This document shows positions 37,755 through 48,625 of a stretch of 64,000 nt of DNA, piece after piece (position 1 is the stretch's first letter; each line of letters opens with the position of its first letter). Below the pieces are notes generated by a model, which ran no database searches, was not told the DNA's origin, and saw nothing but the letters and a program-made list of their open reading frames with translations. The position numbers were made by a program, and so were the translations under genes. The stretch is from Bryum argenteum (lineage: Eukaryota; Streptophyta; Bryopsida; Bryales; Bryaceae), in NCBI GenBank assembly GCA_037043015.1, contig CM073321.1:41126420-41190419 (forward strand). Reading direction: 5' to 3'.

Positions 37755-39805
37755 ATGAAGACCTGGAAGCTCAATGTTAACCAGTGCAGGCAATTCGTGG
37801 ATACCATGAAGCCAAAGAGCTGCGGAGGAACTTACTCCACCGGCACCGTGGATGGCGTAGAGGTGCAATTCTCTGCGGCATACCTATACCACCAATATGG
37901 GTGGGACGGCACCGGCATCACACAGTGGACAGAAGAGTGCGGTTTTCAAAAGCCAGACATCGCACAGAGGATACCGGGGTTGGAACCAAGAGAGAAGGGC
38001 TACGATACCTACGCAATTGGAGCGATGCTGAAGGAGCCATGGTTTTCACGCATCCGCGGCATCATCAGTCAGATCTACTGTCGGTGCAATTGCAATTACG
38101 TGTTGGCCGCACAGTTAGAGCTGCTTTTTCTCGCAGATGCAGGAGCTAAGGTGAACTGGGGGATGCTTTTTGAGGATCACCTGCGTCTCGAGCTACAAAA
38201 CCATCAAAGGTTCGCCGAGTACTCAAGCCCCATCGGCCATTTCTGTCCACCTACATCATGCGATATCTACAGTATCACAAGGTGAACGGCAAATTGCCAC
38301 CAATGTCAACTTTCGTGGAGATTCAACACCGGAAGCTACCGTCGCCGATGAAACCTATCAGGGACGCCGCGGCACCAAGCACAAACAAGAGACAACGTAC
38401 TGATGACGAGGGTCCCTCCAACAACGCAGGTCACACACTCGCGGACCAACTCGATGCACAAGCGTCAGCTATGGCAGCATGTGTAGACAAAGTACTACGG
38501 CACTTACAAGCTACCGAAGGACAACAACGGCAGCTGCAGGAGGAAAAGGACCGATACTCCGAGACCACGCCAGACCTGCACACACGATTGCGCACGAAGG
38601 AGGAGGAATTAGGTCAGACAATTCAAAAAGTAGAGGAAGCTAACCGCGCTGCCTAGACATTACAGAGCCAGCTCGCGGCGAAGCAGATCGACATACAATC
38701 GGTGACATCCAAGCTTGACGGAGTCACCAAAGAAAGGGACAGTGCAAAGGAGCAGTTGACATCCCTGATAGCACAGAACGAGGAACTGCGGCAGTAGTGC
38801 CGAAATTTGATTGACACCAATCCATCAAATCCTGAGGCACAGAGTCTGGAGGAGCCGCGCAGAGCTTTGGTTATCGAGGAAGAGAACTTCGAAGCCAACA
38901 GGGAGGCTTGGGTCTACGATGCCGCAGCAGTATTGGGGGAGATATTATTTAGGGCAATCCAACGGGATCCTCCACAGACGGACGACATCGCAGTCAACAT
39001 GGTGGCCGCCTGCATCGAAGATTCGCTCACAAAATTGCAGTTAACCGCCGACTACGAGGGAGAATGGCAAGAGTCCAGCCATGACGACACCAATCTACCC
39101 ACGGATACCACGGTCACCGAGCACCATCAGTCACCACAACAGGTTGCCGAGGCACCAGACTTCCCTAAAATAGTGGCCCAGGATGACACCACAGGCACCG
39201 AGCAGGAATGTCAGGGAGATCAAGGTATGGACATACCGGAGGAGCAGTTACAGGATCGCGCGCATATCCCGGAACACCTTACCGACACCGAGCAGACACC
39301 CCAGGCATCACCGAGGGTAGCAGAGGTGAAGAATCAATCACCAGCACACCCACCAACATCCTCAACGACATCTACGGCACAGCCATCAACCCCGGTAACC
39401 CCTAAAATTTTGTTTGCAGCTCATCGACAGGCTTTGATACAGTTATCGGATGATAACACATGGCATGTGGAACCGAATGACAGCGATGCCGGTGAGGAGT
39501 ACCAGGTTGCGCACGATGAAGTTCAAAAATACTTCAACAAGCACCCGGATTTGGCCCAACGTTTCGCGGATCACACAGCTAGCGACGTTCAGTGTCCAGG
39601 TTGTAACAAGATGCTGGGCAAAACCGTCCACAATGTCCATGAACACGCCAACACAATCCGGAATCGACGCTTGCTGCACAGGGGCATTGCCGCGGCCATC
39701 CGATTGCTGTACGACGATCAGCCCCTACCACGCCGCCAACAACAATGGCCACTGGAGCAGAATCGTCCCGACCGGCGTCCCGCAGATCGACGTGCCAAGA
39801 ACTAA
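37755..39805 (+). mobile_element. Extra 3' open frames of the gypsy element
   Basis: Downstream of pol come a frame beginning MKTWKLNVNQCRQFVDTMKP, a coiled-coil region rich in Gln/Glu/Lys (38,400-38,780), and a frame ending with an acidic, Thr/Pro-rich region and a Cys-His cluster (VQCPGCNKMLGKTVHNVHEH). They are sense strand, inside the LTRs, and unlike gag or pol. Additional 3' frames are known from some plant gypsy lineages; the function of these is unknown. No envelope features (signal peptide, membrane span) were seen. Partly broken. Confidence 0.65.
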
Positions 39806-39846
39806 GCAATCCGAGGACGGATTGCGCTCTCACAGGGAGGGCAAAA

Positions 39847-40634
39847 TGTTAACCGACTAACGTCAGCGGGTAACCACGGCGGCCGAAGCGGGAGCAGCAG
39901 CGGCAACAGGAATAGCGCGGCACTTTTGGCGGAGGCAACAGCAGTTAACTTCAGATGCCTCGGCAGTCGATAAGGGCACCACCCGGTTTCGAGGATATCC
40001 GCGGCAGCCGTAGTATAAGAAGTAGTAGAAAATAGGAGAGAGGCACTCATTTTTTGGTAGTCACCGTAGAAGCATAGGCTCGACATACACTGAGCCCACA
40101 CACTCACATGTATTCCGATATTATGTTTTGAATATGAAGGCCAAGGGCCGAAGTCTTCCTCTCCCATGTCTGCATTCTGAATTCCTCTCTCCCTCACACT
40201 CTGTCTACTTACCGAGGATTGCAATGGTCAACCTTGGATAGAACCCTAACCCCCCTCCTTGATTGCACGTCCCCTGTGTCTCTGGCCTTGCTGGGTCTCC
40301 GCGGTTTCCAAGTTAGCACTGGCGGACCAGCGAGGTAGGTATACAGCCTCGGTTAAGTCCAGCTGTCCCGAGTTTTGGGACTTATGTGTCTGATTACGGA
40401 GCACTATGCGGCGTTATATGTACCGAACCTCCTCGGTATCAGTGTCGACCGTGGTTATACGTAAGGATTTCTTTCTTCCACAAATCCCAGCCAGTGCCAC
40501 CGAAGTCAACCCTCTGCTCCTAGTCCAGACTGGGCGCTACTCAGCCCACTTACCAGCCGTCTATACGTCACAGAAAAGCTATCTTTGGTGTATGAGCTCG
40601 TAAAGCGTTCCACTCCTCGTTACCTCGGCTAACA
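39847..40634 (+). repeat. Right LTR of the gypsy element
   Basis: 788 bp partner of 31,229-32,016. By eye nine of about ten differences lie in the first 215 bases; the rest is identical except one base near the end. Confidence 0.93.
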
Positions 40635-41371
40635 ATCACGTGCTTAGTTGACTCTGCAGCATCTAAGTTGGATTGTTTTGTGTGGACAATGTACTACTCT
40701 TACATAACTTTAGCATTATCTGATTACCAGTGCAATTGTAAGTACACTGGTTGTGTTTGTTGGAACTTGACTTTGTTTACGTTACAAAGTAGGGCTTAGG
40801 GTCTCTCTTCTGGACACAAAAGCTACTCTTTTTATTGTTTTTTGTTTAGTATATAAACATAGTACTTTGATTTTGTAGTTGAAAGACCCGAAGTGTGTTT
40901 AGGTGCACTATGTATAGAATATTGTGTTCTAGATCCAAACTTATAGGTTTAGAATGTCTACTGTACATTTTCTCTCTCTATTGTGTACTAAAAAGTCCCT
41001 TTCGATTAGTCTTGTACTTCATTTTAGTAATCTGGGCCACTTAGGTACATATTGTGTTAGTATTGGTAGTTATATACTGCACCTAGAGTATTCTTGAATA
41101 CCTCATTTGTAAGTATTGTAAATATTGTAGTTACTATGAGATTTATGGTACGTTTTGAGTTACTCTAGATACGATATTTTGGAATTCCAGGGTTATGTGT
41201 ACGCCGGAGGTACTATGAGTTCAACAATGCGAATTGAGTAACTTTGGATATACAATTTGTGCTTTAATTGTACCAATTCTGTCTACTGCCCCGATATGTA
41301 CGTCACTTTGAACTTCAGTACCCAAATCTATGTACAATTGTGTACTAATTCATTGGTTTTGTTGTCCACAG
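40635..41371 (+). other. Remainder of the transposase-like gene's first intron
   Basis: T-rich sequence with many GTAC and TACTTT words, ending in TTGTTGTCCACAG, a good acceptor at 41,371. Without the gypsy insertion the intron would be about 0.9 kb. Confidence 0.55.
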
Positions 41372-43703
41372 ACTCGGTTTTTTATGGGGTTCAGAGATGC
41401 CCATTCTGAGTGCAGAATCAAACAAAGGGCTTTTGAATGCTTAAAGCCGTGGTATGTAAAAGCTTTGAAGGACCAAAATACATGTTGCTGCATCTATCAT
41501 GTTGAGATGGGAATGATGAAACAAGGTTTATATGCATTGAGAGACCTCCAAACGGGGTTACATTCTTCATTGCAGTGTAATTGTACTTGTCAAGTATGTG
41601 GTCCAGATAGTGAGAAATGTGAAGCTCATTCCTATGTATATGAAAGTTTAACTGATATGTGGAATGCTTCTGTGTGTGCAAAAGGAGATCTAGATAAGTG
41701 GCGCCGCCTAGATTGTTTGATGGGTCACTGCTTCGATTGTGGGGTCATCAAATTGGACTTTTGTCCATACGAGTTGTCCATATGTGCTGACCAAAAATTG
41801 AAGTGGAAATGTTTTGAGAAACTAACATTTGGGGTTGATGAGGAGTCTAGGCAAGAAAAAAAAAGGATTCAAGAGGTCTTTAAGAAAACCTCATCGAGTG
41901 AGTTCGTTGCATACTTAAAGACTAAGGTAGGTGCTTTTGTCACACACAACTTTGTCGCGAATTGGCAGGATTTTGAGTGTAGGAGGATGATGGATAACCT
42001 TCCTTGTGGTGTCTTGATCTTGCATATTGACTTTGCGGAGAATTATTTGTTTGCCATTCAAAATGAAGTTCAGTCTATGCATTGGTTTAGTACAAATGTT
42101 ACAATACTTGTTCATATTACTTAGTATAGAATACCTCCCGGGATAGATGGTGAGGACGGTGGGATTCTTAAACACACACATTACTATATCAGCGATGATA
42201 AAAAACACGATAGTTTGTTTGTGCAACATTGTTTGTATTTGCATTGGAATTGGTTGCTGGCATCAAGTATAAGACACTGTGAACATTGGGTCTACAACGA
42301 TGGCTGTGCCGCCCAGTTCAAGGGTGCAAAAAGCTATGTATTATGTTGCTAGGTACCTCGGGTTGACTAGCTGCACCATGAGGTGGAATTATTTTGGTAC
42401 TGGACATGGCAAAGGTGAGCTCCTTAGTTAATCTATTTTTCTTCATGCTTTTGTGGTTGTCTAGCTTATTCTATGAGTTGAAGGCAGTGTAAGGCTGGGT
42501 CGGTAGTGAAATTGTACAATATGTGGCATTTTTATACTTTCAATACACGGTGTAGTACACATCAACTGCTATTGGAGTTCTTTCTTAGTACGCAAAGTAA
42601 TAGTGATAGGGTGTCTTATACAATTGTATATTACCTTGAGTACAAAGTTTGGTACGCTGTGTACATATGTAAGGGTGTTATACAATGATAAGGCGACAAA
42701 TGAGTACAAAGTCTGGTACTCTTGGTATGCTGATGTACATGCATTTGTACCCATTTTAGAAGGTCATACATTTTTGCCATGTAATATTTTCTTGAAGTGT
42801 GGCTTGACTGTAACTTGGCTCAGGTGAGTGGGATGGAACGGGGGCTGTGAAGAGGGCCCTTAGGACGCACCGTATTCAACACCCTGAGGATGAATTATCA
42901 AATGCACAGCATTGTGTTGATTTTCTAAAATCAAGATTTTCACATCGTGTCTTAAGTTCTTATGAAAAATCCAAAGTGGTGCCCATTTCTCGTGAATTTT
43001 GGCATATTGGTATTGCTGATGTCGATAGGTCTGCAGATTGGGGTTGTAAGACGATATCTGGCTTAAGGCAACTTCAATCTATAATGAGAGCATCTCAGAC
43101 TGACCCTACTTTACTAATGGTTCGAGAATTGTCATGTTTTTGTGCTCCTTGCATAGACCAGGATTGGAGCAATTACGAGCAACATTCCCATGTGGGGCAA
43201 TGGCGACCAGTACGGTTGAGGCCAAACGATGCCAAAGCAGTGCAACAACAGATAGAAGCAAATGATGATCCAGCAAATTGGTCTCATGGTGGGCTTGTTG
43301 GAGACATGGTGATTTCGTCAAAGTGGGGGACAATTTCATGATACCTGCTGAGGAGGGGAATGATGAAGGAGTCGATTTCTATATCCTTCAATGTCTGAAG
43401 CCTAAGTTCCAAGTTCAAGAAGATTTTCTTTGTCCATGGGGTGGAGATTTTCAAAGGAGGGAGTATGTGCTTTGTGGCACTTACTATCAGAAGAATGGGA
43501 CGGGACACAACACATATGTGTTTTTAAATAGGTCTAAGATAGCACATGTGGATGCTCATTTAGTGCGTGCTTGTAAATTCCCCATGGTATTGGCTAATCA
43601 CACGGTTAGTGGTGACGCTGCTGTATATAAGCTACAGCCAGAGACCGAGGAAGTTCTGAAGGAGGCTCTCTCATATTGGTGGTCATCGGACTTCCATTCT
43701 TGA
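41372..43703 (+). pseudogene. Transposase-like gene, catalytic and C-terminal exons
   Basis: Exon 41,372-42,414 encodes TRFFMGFRDAHSECRIKQR, AFECLKPWYVKALKDQNTCC, then LILHIDFAENYLFAIQNEVQ, and in later frames HWVYNDGCAAQFKGAKS and WNYFGTGHGK. A GTGAGC donor (42,415) and an acceptor ending at 42,823 remove 409 bp and give HGKGEWDGTGAVKRALR. The three acidic sites (HIDFAENY, NDGCAAQFK, GEWDG) match an RNase-H-like DDE layout. The C-terminal part (VKVGDNFMIPAEEGNDEGVD to VDAHLVRACKFP) resembles the tail of the same family. Breaks: TAG at 42,122-42,124, a frame change near 42,328 and one near 43,310. Terminal repeats of a transposon were not found, so it may be an old DNA-transposon gene or a host gene derived from one. 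Confidence 0.65.
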
Positions 43704-44145
43704 GCTATCGAGGAGTTCACTTGGAGGTTCCATAGTTGTAAGTTCATTTTTGGTATTATAAAGGTAATTTTCAGTACCATCGTAAACAAAATCACTTGTG
43801 TTCTTGATTGTAGACCGAGTCTGATAAGAAAAACATGGTTAAAGTGCTAAGTTCAGGGTCGCAAAATCATACCAAGGGCTGCTCAAAAATATTGAGTTTA
43901 CTTAAGGCTGAATGTAACACTGCCAGTACAAGGGAAATACAAAAGTAGACTGTTCTCAAAAATATCCATTCCAAAAGCAACATTTCTGGAATGCAAACCA
44001 AGAATTGGGAAGTTGTACATGCAAAAATGTTGTAATGATTTATTCACATAGTTGCTCCGCAGTGTACATGTTGTAACCCCATCCCGTCTTAAGTACAAAA
44101 CTATACACGCATAAGTGTACTTGTATCACATATCAGGACTCATTT
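43704..44145. other. Convergent intergenic spacer
   Basis: Lies between the end of the transposase-like gene and the tandem repeat beyond the SUVR-like gene. No gene or strong signal seen. Confidence 0.4.
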
Positions 44146-44229
44146 GACTTAACTTATGCTACAATCGACTTAACTTATGTTACAATCGACTTAATTTATG
44201 TTACAATCGACTTAACTTATACTACAAGG
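44146..44229 (+). repeat. 21-bp tandem repeat, four copies
   Basis: Unit GACTTAACTTATGTTACAATC starting at 44,146, 44,167, 44,188 and 44,209 with one or two differences per copy. It overlaps the 3' end of the SUVR-like gene. Confidence 0.85.
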
Positions 44230-46690
44230 CTGGAGCTTTGCGAATATCTCCCCGCATACTATACATCAAGACCTCAAACTCAAGGGCTATACCTACGCTG
44301 CATTGCGACGAGTTATCCCCCGACTTGGTTTTATGTTTGCCGTCCTTGGCAGTGACACGCTGGCAGCCACTCCACGACCTCGGCATCTTGGGCTCCCATA
44401 AGAACAGGTTCCAGGGGCACCCTTTGCTTCCCAAAATGCACTTCCATAGTCCTGCAAGGTTCAACATAACATCCGACAATATGTCTCAAAGGGTGACATA
44501 CAAGAACTGATTATGAAATACAGAAATAAAATGGGAAAGAAGTGTTATTACCCATGTAAGCTCTTCCAGAGCGTAGATTGGTCGCTTGGCAAAGAATTGA
44601 ACATGATAAATGTGAGGGTCGGCAGACTCTATCCAGATAGGAAAGTCAATCAAGTTGGCGTCTTCACATCTGTGATTGACAAACCTCGCCACATTCCCGT
44701 AAGAAATACTTTCAATGCACAAGGCCTCCGTGTCAGTCATGGCTGCCTCAGTCCTCCAGTCAGCATTCAGATCAAGTGTATATATTCCGTGGAAGGGTGG
44801 TTGGTTGTGCCTTGTAATCAGCTCTGCGTTACTACACACCTCAGCTACATATTCAAATAGAAAATTCCCACTTGGAATTGCTTCAAAAGTCCTAACCCCC
44901 TATCCCTTTAGTCCGGTCCAAAATACACCTAGTTTCACCTTCATCCCGCGTTGGACAACCCTATTCCCACAGTCAATGCCACAAGGGCAAGTGAAGTTGC
45001 ATTCAGAGATGGATATGCCCGTAGCACTCCTTCTGATCACCTGCTCTCCCGCGTCCTGGTAGCCCAGTCAGGTAACACCCTTGCCCTTGGTCACAGAATA
45101 CCATCTAAAATTCTACTTGCAAGGCACTAACATGCCGATATGAAGTACCAATTGGAAATAAAATTTTAAATGGATAACAAACATAAGAAATATTAGTAAG
45201 CCACTGTAACATGAAAGGAGCCAATCCTCCATCCCGTCTATATGCAAACTGGCCACCATTCTTCGCTGCACACTCACAAACTCCTCGCAAATCCAAGCAC
45301 TTTCGTCCACTACAAGTACAACTCCTTTCCAAGGCATGGTTTATTATTACCCGTGGGGATATAATGTTCTTGGTTACATATGTGAAAGCCGGCATGGGGC
45401 ATGGGCCACCTACGGGGCGAAATAGTGGAATCGGATGAAGTTCTGTCCCATTAGATATATCATGCACATTTAACACAAGAACCTGCCGAAATAGAAAAGA
45501 AGGTTATAAACACACAAGTTACAAGTCGAAAACATGCTATATTCATAAATTCAAAAAGATAAGAAAGATCTTATCTTACATGACACTCCTCCTAAATCTT
45601 AGCCTGCATGTCACATGTTGAACGGCTACGCTAATACATGTCTTGAAATGAAGCTAGGCTAAAGGATCAACATACAAATCACTAAAGGGGGCTAAGTCAC
45701 CGTTTTACCAGTTTCTTTTTGCCCATTGCCTTTGATGCAGGTGCTAATGATTCCATCTTTTTGATCTTCTTTTTGGGGCCTTCTGGCCCTCTGTTGTCGA
45801 CGTGCGTGATGAGGGCCTCTGGTACGTCCTCCGATAGTGATCGCCTAACGCCATTGAGACGTCTATCACAATCTTCACTCACGTCGATGGCTTCTACACG
45901 GAGTGGAGACATTTGATCCGTCTGACGCTCTTCATCTGACTTTCGTCGCCTCAATTCAGTCTTTGGCTTCTGTTGGACCGATCGATTAACAGACTCGACT
46001 GGCGAGTCAGGAATAATTGGCGACCCCAATACAAGTTCTGAGCACACAGGAAAGACACTGGCTGAAACTGATACTGGTGTCAAGTATGTGGCAGGTAAGA
46101 GGGTAGCCCCGACGTCTTCCGAAGAAACTAGAATTTTGGCCGGTGTAACAGAGCCACAATTCAAAACCGGTGTATGTTGTATATGTGGAACTGCAACTTG
46201 CACACTACCTTCACCGTTAGCTTTCCTTGCATCAACCGCATCTAGCAACGAGGGAGACCCTTGTCTTCCGTCTTCAGAATCTTTGCCTTCAGAATCCTTG
46301 TACTCTTCAGGAGATGCCATAGCCAACCCATTCGAACCATTTGGGCTGTCGATGGGTCCGATACCTTTGAGAAGACCTGAAACTCCACACACCAGTCATC
46401 CACATTATTAAACATGGCATCAATTGAAAGAAACAAGGCTTATAAAACATGTAAGAGTTTAACGAGAGCTAAATTAATTCTCCATCGTATCCTACCATAA
46501 GTCAGCAAGGGGGTTCTTCTTATCACAACTGGCTTAGACAGGCCTTGTGGCTGAGGGGAATTCTGGATTGCTCGAGGTGGTTGTGGTTGTGGTGTTGCAA
46601 ATTGTGTTCGCTTCTCTACTACAAGCTCGTTCTGTGATTGCTTGCGGGGGAGTTATGCTGCTGGAGTTGCCACCTTCTTCAAAGCACATG
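44222..46690 (-). pseudogene. SUVR-type SET-domain histone methyltransferase, broken
   Basis: Read from high to low coordinates: a Pro/Gln-rich exon (PQPQPPRAIQNSPQPQGLSK) ends LLTYG at a donor near 46,490 and joins in phase a Ser/Pro-rich exon (46,377-about 45,710, basic end KKKIKKMES). A pre-SET exon follows (45,476-about 45,200: DISNGTELHPIP, CTCSGRKC, CECAAKNGG), then CNFTCPCGIDCGNRVVQRG and the SET core YGNVARFVNHRCEDANLID and AKRPIYALEELTW with an intron right after ELTW. A post-SET exon has KCILGSKGCPW. Known SUVR proteins methylate histone H3 lysine 9 or act in RNA-directed silencing. Changes: the Trp of the S-adenosylmethionine loop (KGWGVRT) is a TAG at 44,900-44,902, one post-SET Cys is Leu, and a TAA lies in the Pro-rich exon. 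The N-terminal WIYLD domain is not seen. Confidence 0.75.
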
Positions 46691-47000
46691 AGAATGTAGG
46701 TGGCCTTGCTCATACAAGGAAACAAATTTGGCTTAAGAACTTCTGTAATCAAATCACCCTCATGTGTACCTAAGATAGTCAAACAGTACCTACAGTACAA
46801 TAAATATGCACAAAACATATTACTACAAGTATATAAGTACACATGCAGTGTTTGTATATAGAAATAGTATTTCTAAATCTACTAAAACCAATATGTGTAC
46901 AATTATTATATACAATAAGTACATTTGACAACATCTTAGACAATGATGTACGCAATACTCTATTATTAATACTACTGTTACCTCCTTTTGTACTCCTGCA

Positions 47001-47228
47001 CATAACTTCACAACCTCCTATACTTAAATAGGTCCAATACTACATCCGCACTACTTACATTGTTCCAGTTACCACAACAAAAGGAAAAGAGAGTACAAAT
47101 CTAACTACTTTGTACATAACTTCACAACCTTGTATACTTATATAGGTCCTAGACTACATCCGCACTACTTACATTGTTCCACTTACCACAGCAAAGCGAC
47201 AAGAGAGTACAGATCTATCTAGAGTGTA
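47001..47228. repeat. 114-bp tandem duplication
   Basis: Copies start with CATAACTTCACAACC at 47,001 and 47,115 and share ACTACATCCGCACTACTTAC. They lie between the coiled-coil/RING-like exon and the SUVR-like exons, probably in an intron or spacer. Confidence 0.8.
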
Positions 47229-47371
47229 CCTTTAGATTTCTAGAGTTTCAATAAGTATAAGATTGCATGTTCAATGCTCCCCATACGTACTCAAACTATT
47301 CACCTATCATCCAGCATACCACAGACCTCCATCCTTCATCATAAAAGTGATAATAACAACGTAATACTTAC

Positions 47372-48209
47372 CAACTTCAAGAAGGCTTTTAGTCTTTGTA
47401 TCACACGTTCCTCCAGGGCGTAGTAGTGGCTCCTCTATAGTCACGTCCACTTCTTGTACCATCTCACCCCATCCAAAACTTTGCTGCCATCTGGGGTTAG
47501 CAACTCCGTCACACTTTGGCTCGACACATATGTTGCACTTGCTAAATACGACCAAAGAACACCATGGGTAATACAAGTGCTTGCAAGAAGCTACGACTAT
47601 GTCAAACTCTGGAAACTCCTTATCACACAAACTACAATGTGTGATCAATATGTAAGTTTTATCAAGGACAGTTCTAGCTGGTTCTGGATACAAAAGGGGC
47701 CAAGGTAGAGTTGTTGATGGGCGACTCCCGCCCTAAAGTTTGGCATGCTCTTCGGTGAAGGCGGCCAATTGACGCTGTTTGAGGGTGATGCTAACCTCCA
47801 AGTGCTGTACCTCCTCTTCTCTTCTTTCTACGTCACGCTTGGATCTCACCAACTGGACCTTGTGATCTTCCTTTATGACTTCTACTATGGAAAGTTTGGT
47901 TTCGTTGAGCACCTTCTCCTCCTCATTTGTCATGGCCGATGGCTGTAGACCCAATATTTGGCCGTCAAGACTATGCAGAAAAAGCTCGACGCTCCTTGCC
48001 TCTTGAGCGGCCTTGTCTCGTCCAATTCGGGTGGGCTCCAATCTTGAACGTGCTTCATTTATCTCATCACCTAACACCTTTACCATCTCATTCAGATGTG
48101 ATACTGTCTCTGAGATGCGGGAGTCAATATCTTCTTCAAGTCGAGTTGGAATCCTCGAAGCACAGACTTCCGACTCTTGCTGTATGTACAACCAACCCTC
48201 TGTTAGCAA
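47372..48209 (-). pseudogene. Coiled-coil plus RING-like zinc-finger gene
   Basis: From 48,209 down, residues about 10-155 form a heptad-rich coiled coil (RISETVSHLNEMVKVLGDEI, VERREEEVQHLEVSITLKQR). In the same frame, after an in-frame TAG at 47,733-47,735, comes a Cys/His domain: HCSLCDKEFPEFDIVVASCK, HLYYPWCSL, KCNICVEPKCDG, WQQSFGWGE. The spacing resembles a RING or PHD-like cross-brace; I recall similar proteins from mosses and other non-seed plants, without known function. The exon ends at a GTAAGT donor at 47,371, so the gene continues downstream and could run into the SUVR-like exons. Apart from the TAG the frame is continuous for 279 codons. Confidence 0.55.
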
Positions 48210-48625
48210 CCACGAATAGTAACTTAAGCATACTAAGCAATCATAAAGTACAATTACAGAAAGACTAGAACACGTAATTCATTATAATGGGAATATATAC
48301 ACAAAATGGTAAATACAACCGCCTGTAATACGCCCGCCTTTAGACTGCACCAAGCCAAATACATTACCGAATAACCAAAGCTTATCAATATGGAGAGGAG
48401 TATTCTCAAAATAAAAAGGAAATTTTATCAATATAATAGAATATTCTCAAAATAAAAGGCAATACAATGAATATACAAAACTATACTAAAATAAAAAGAG
48501 GAATTAACAAATACAAACACTTAATAAAACAAATTTATTAAATGAGAAAAGTTTCTTGAAGGAAAATTCCAGGAAACAAATTATTGGTGTAATTGTAGAC
48601 CTCCTGAAGTAAAGCTTAGTAAAAT
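48210..48625. other. AT-rich spacer
   Basis: No gene seen. Near 48,395-48,465 there is a loose repeat of ATTCTCAAAATAAAA. Confidence 0.4.

Larger units (their letters stand above)
31229..40634 (+). mobile_element. Ty3/gypsy LTR retrotransposon, young, coding region broken
   Basis: 9.4 kb with two 788-bp LTRs (TGTTA...TAACA) differing at about ten positions, roughly 1.3 per cent, so the insertion is recent. Order: LTR, gag with CCHC knuckle, aspartic protease, reverse transcriptase, RNase H, integrase (the Ty3/gypsy order), then about 2 kb of extra open frames, a purine tract (CAGGGAGGGCAAAA) and LTR. The sequence after the left LTR (TTTCGGCGACCATGCTGGGG) is the likely primer site; the tRNA is not named. 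The internal region has several breaks (roughly five to eight), so this copy looks unable to move on its own although its ends are whole. It lies inside an intron of the transposase-like gene, same strand. Confidence 0.93.
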
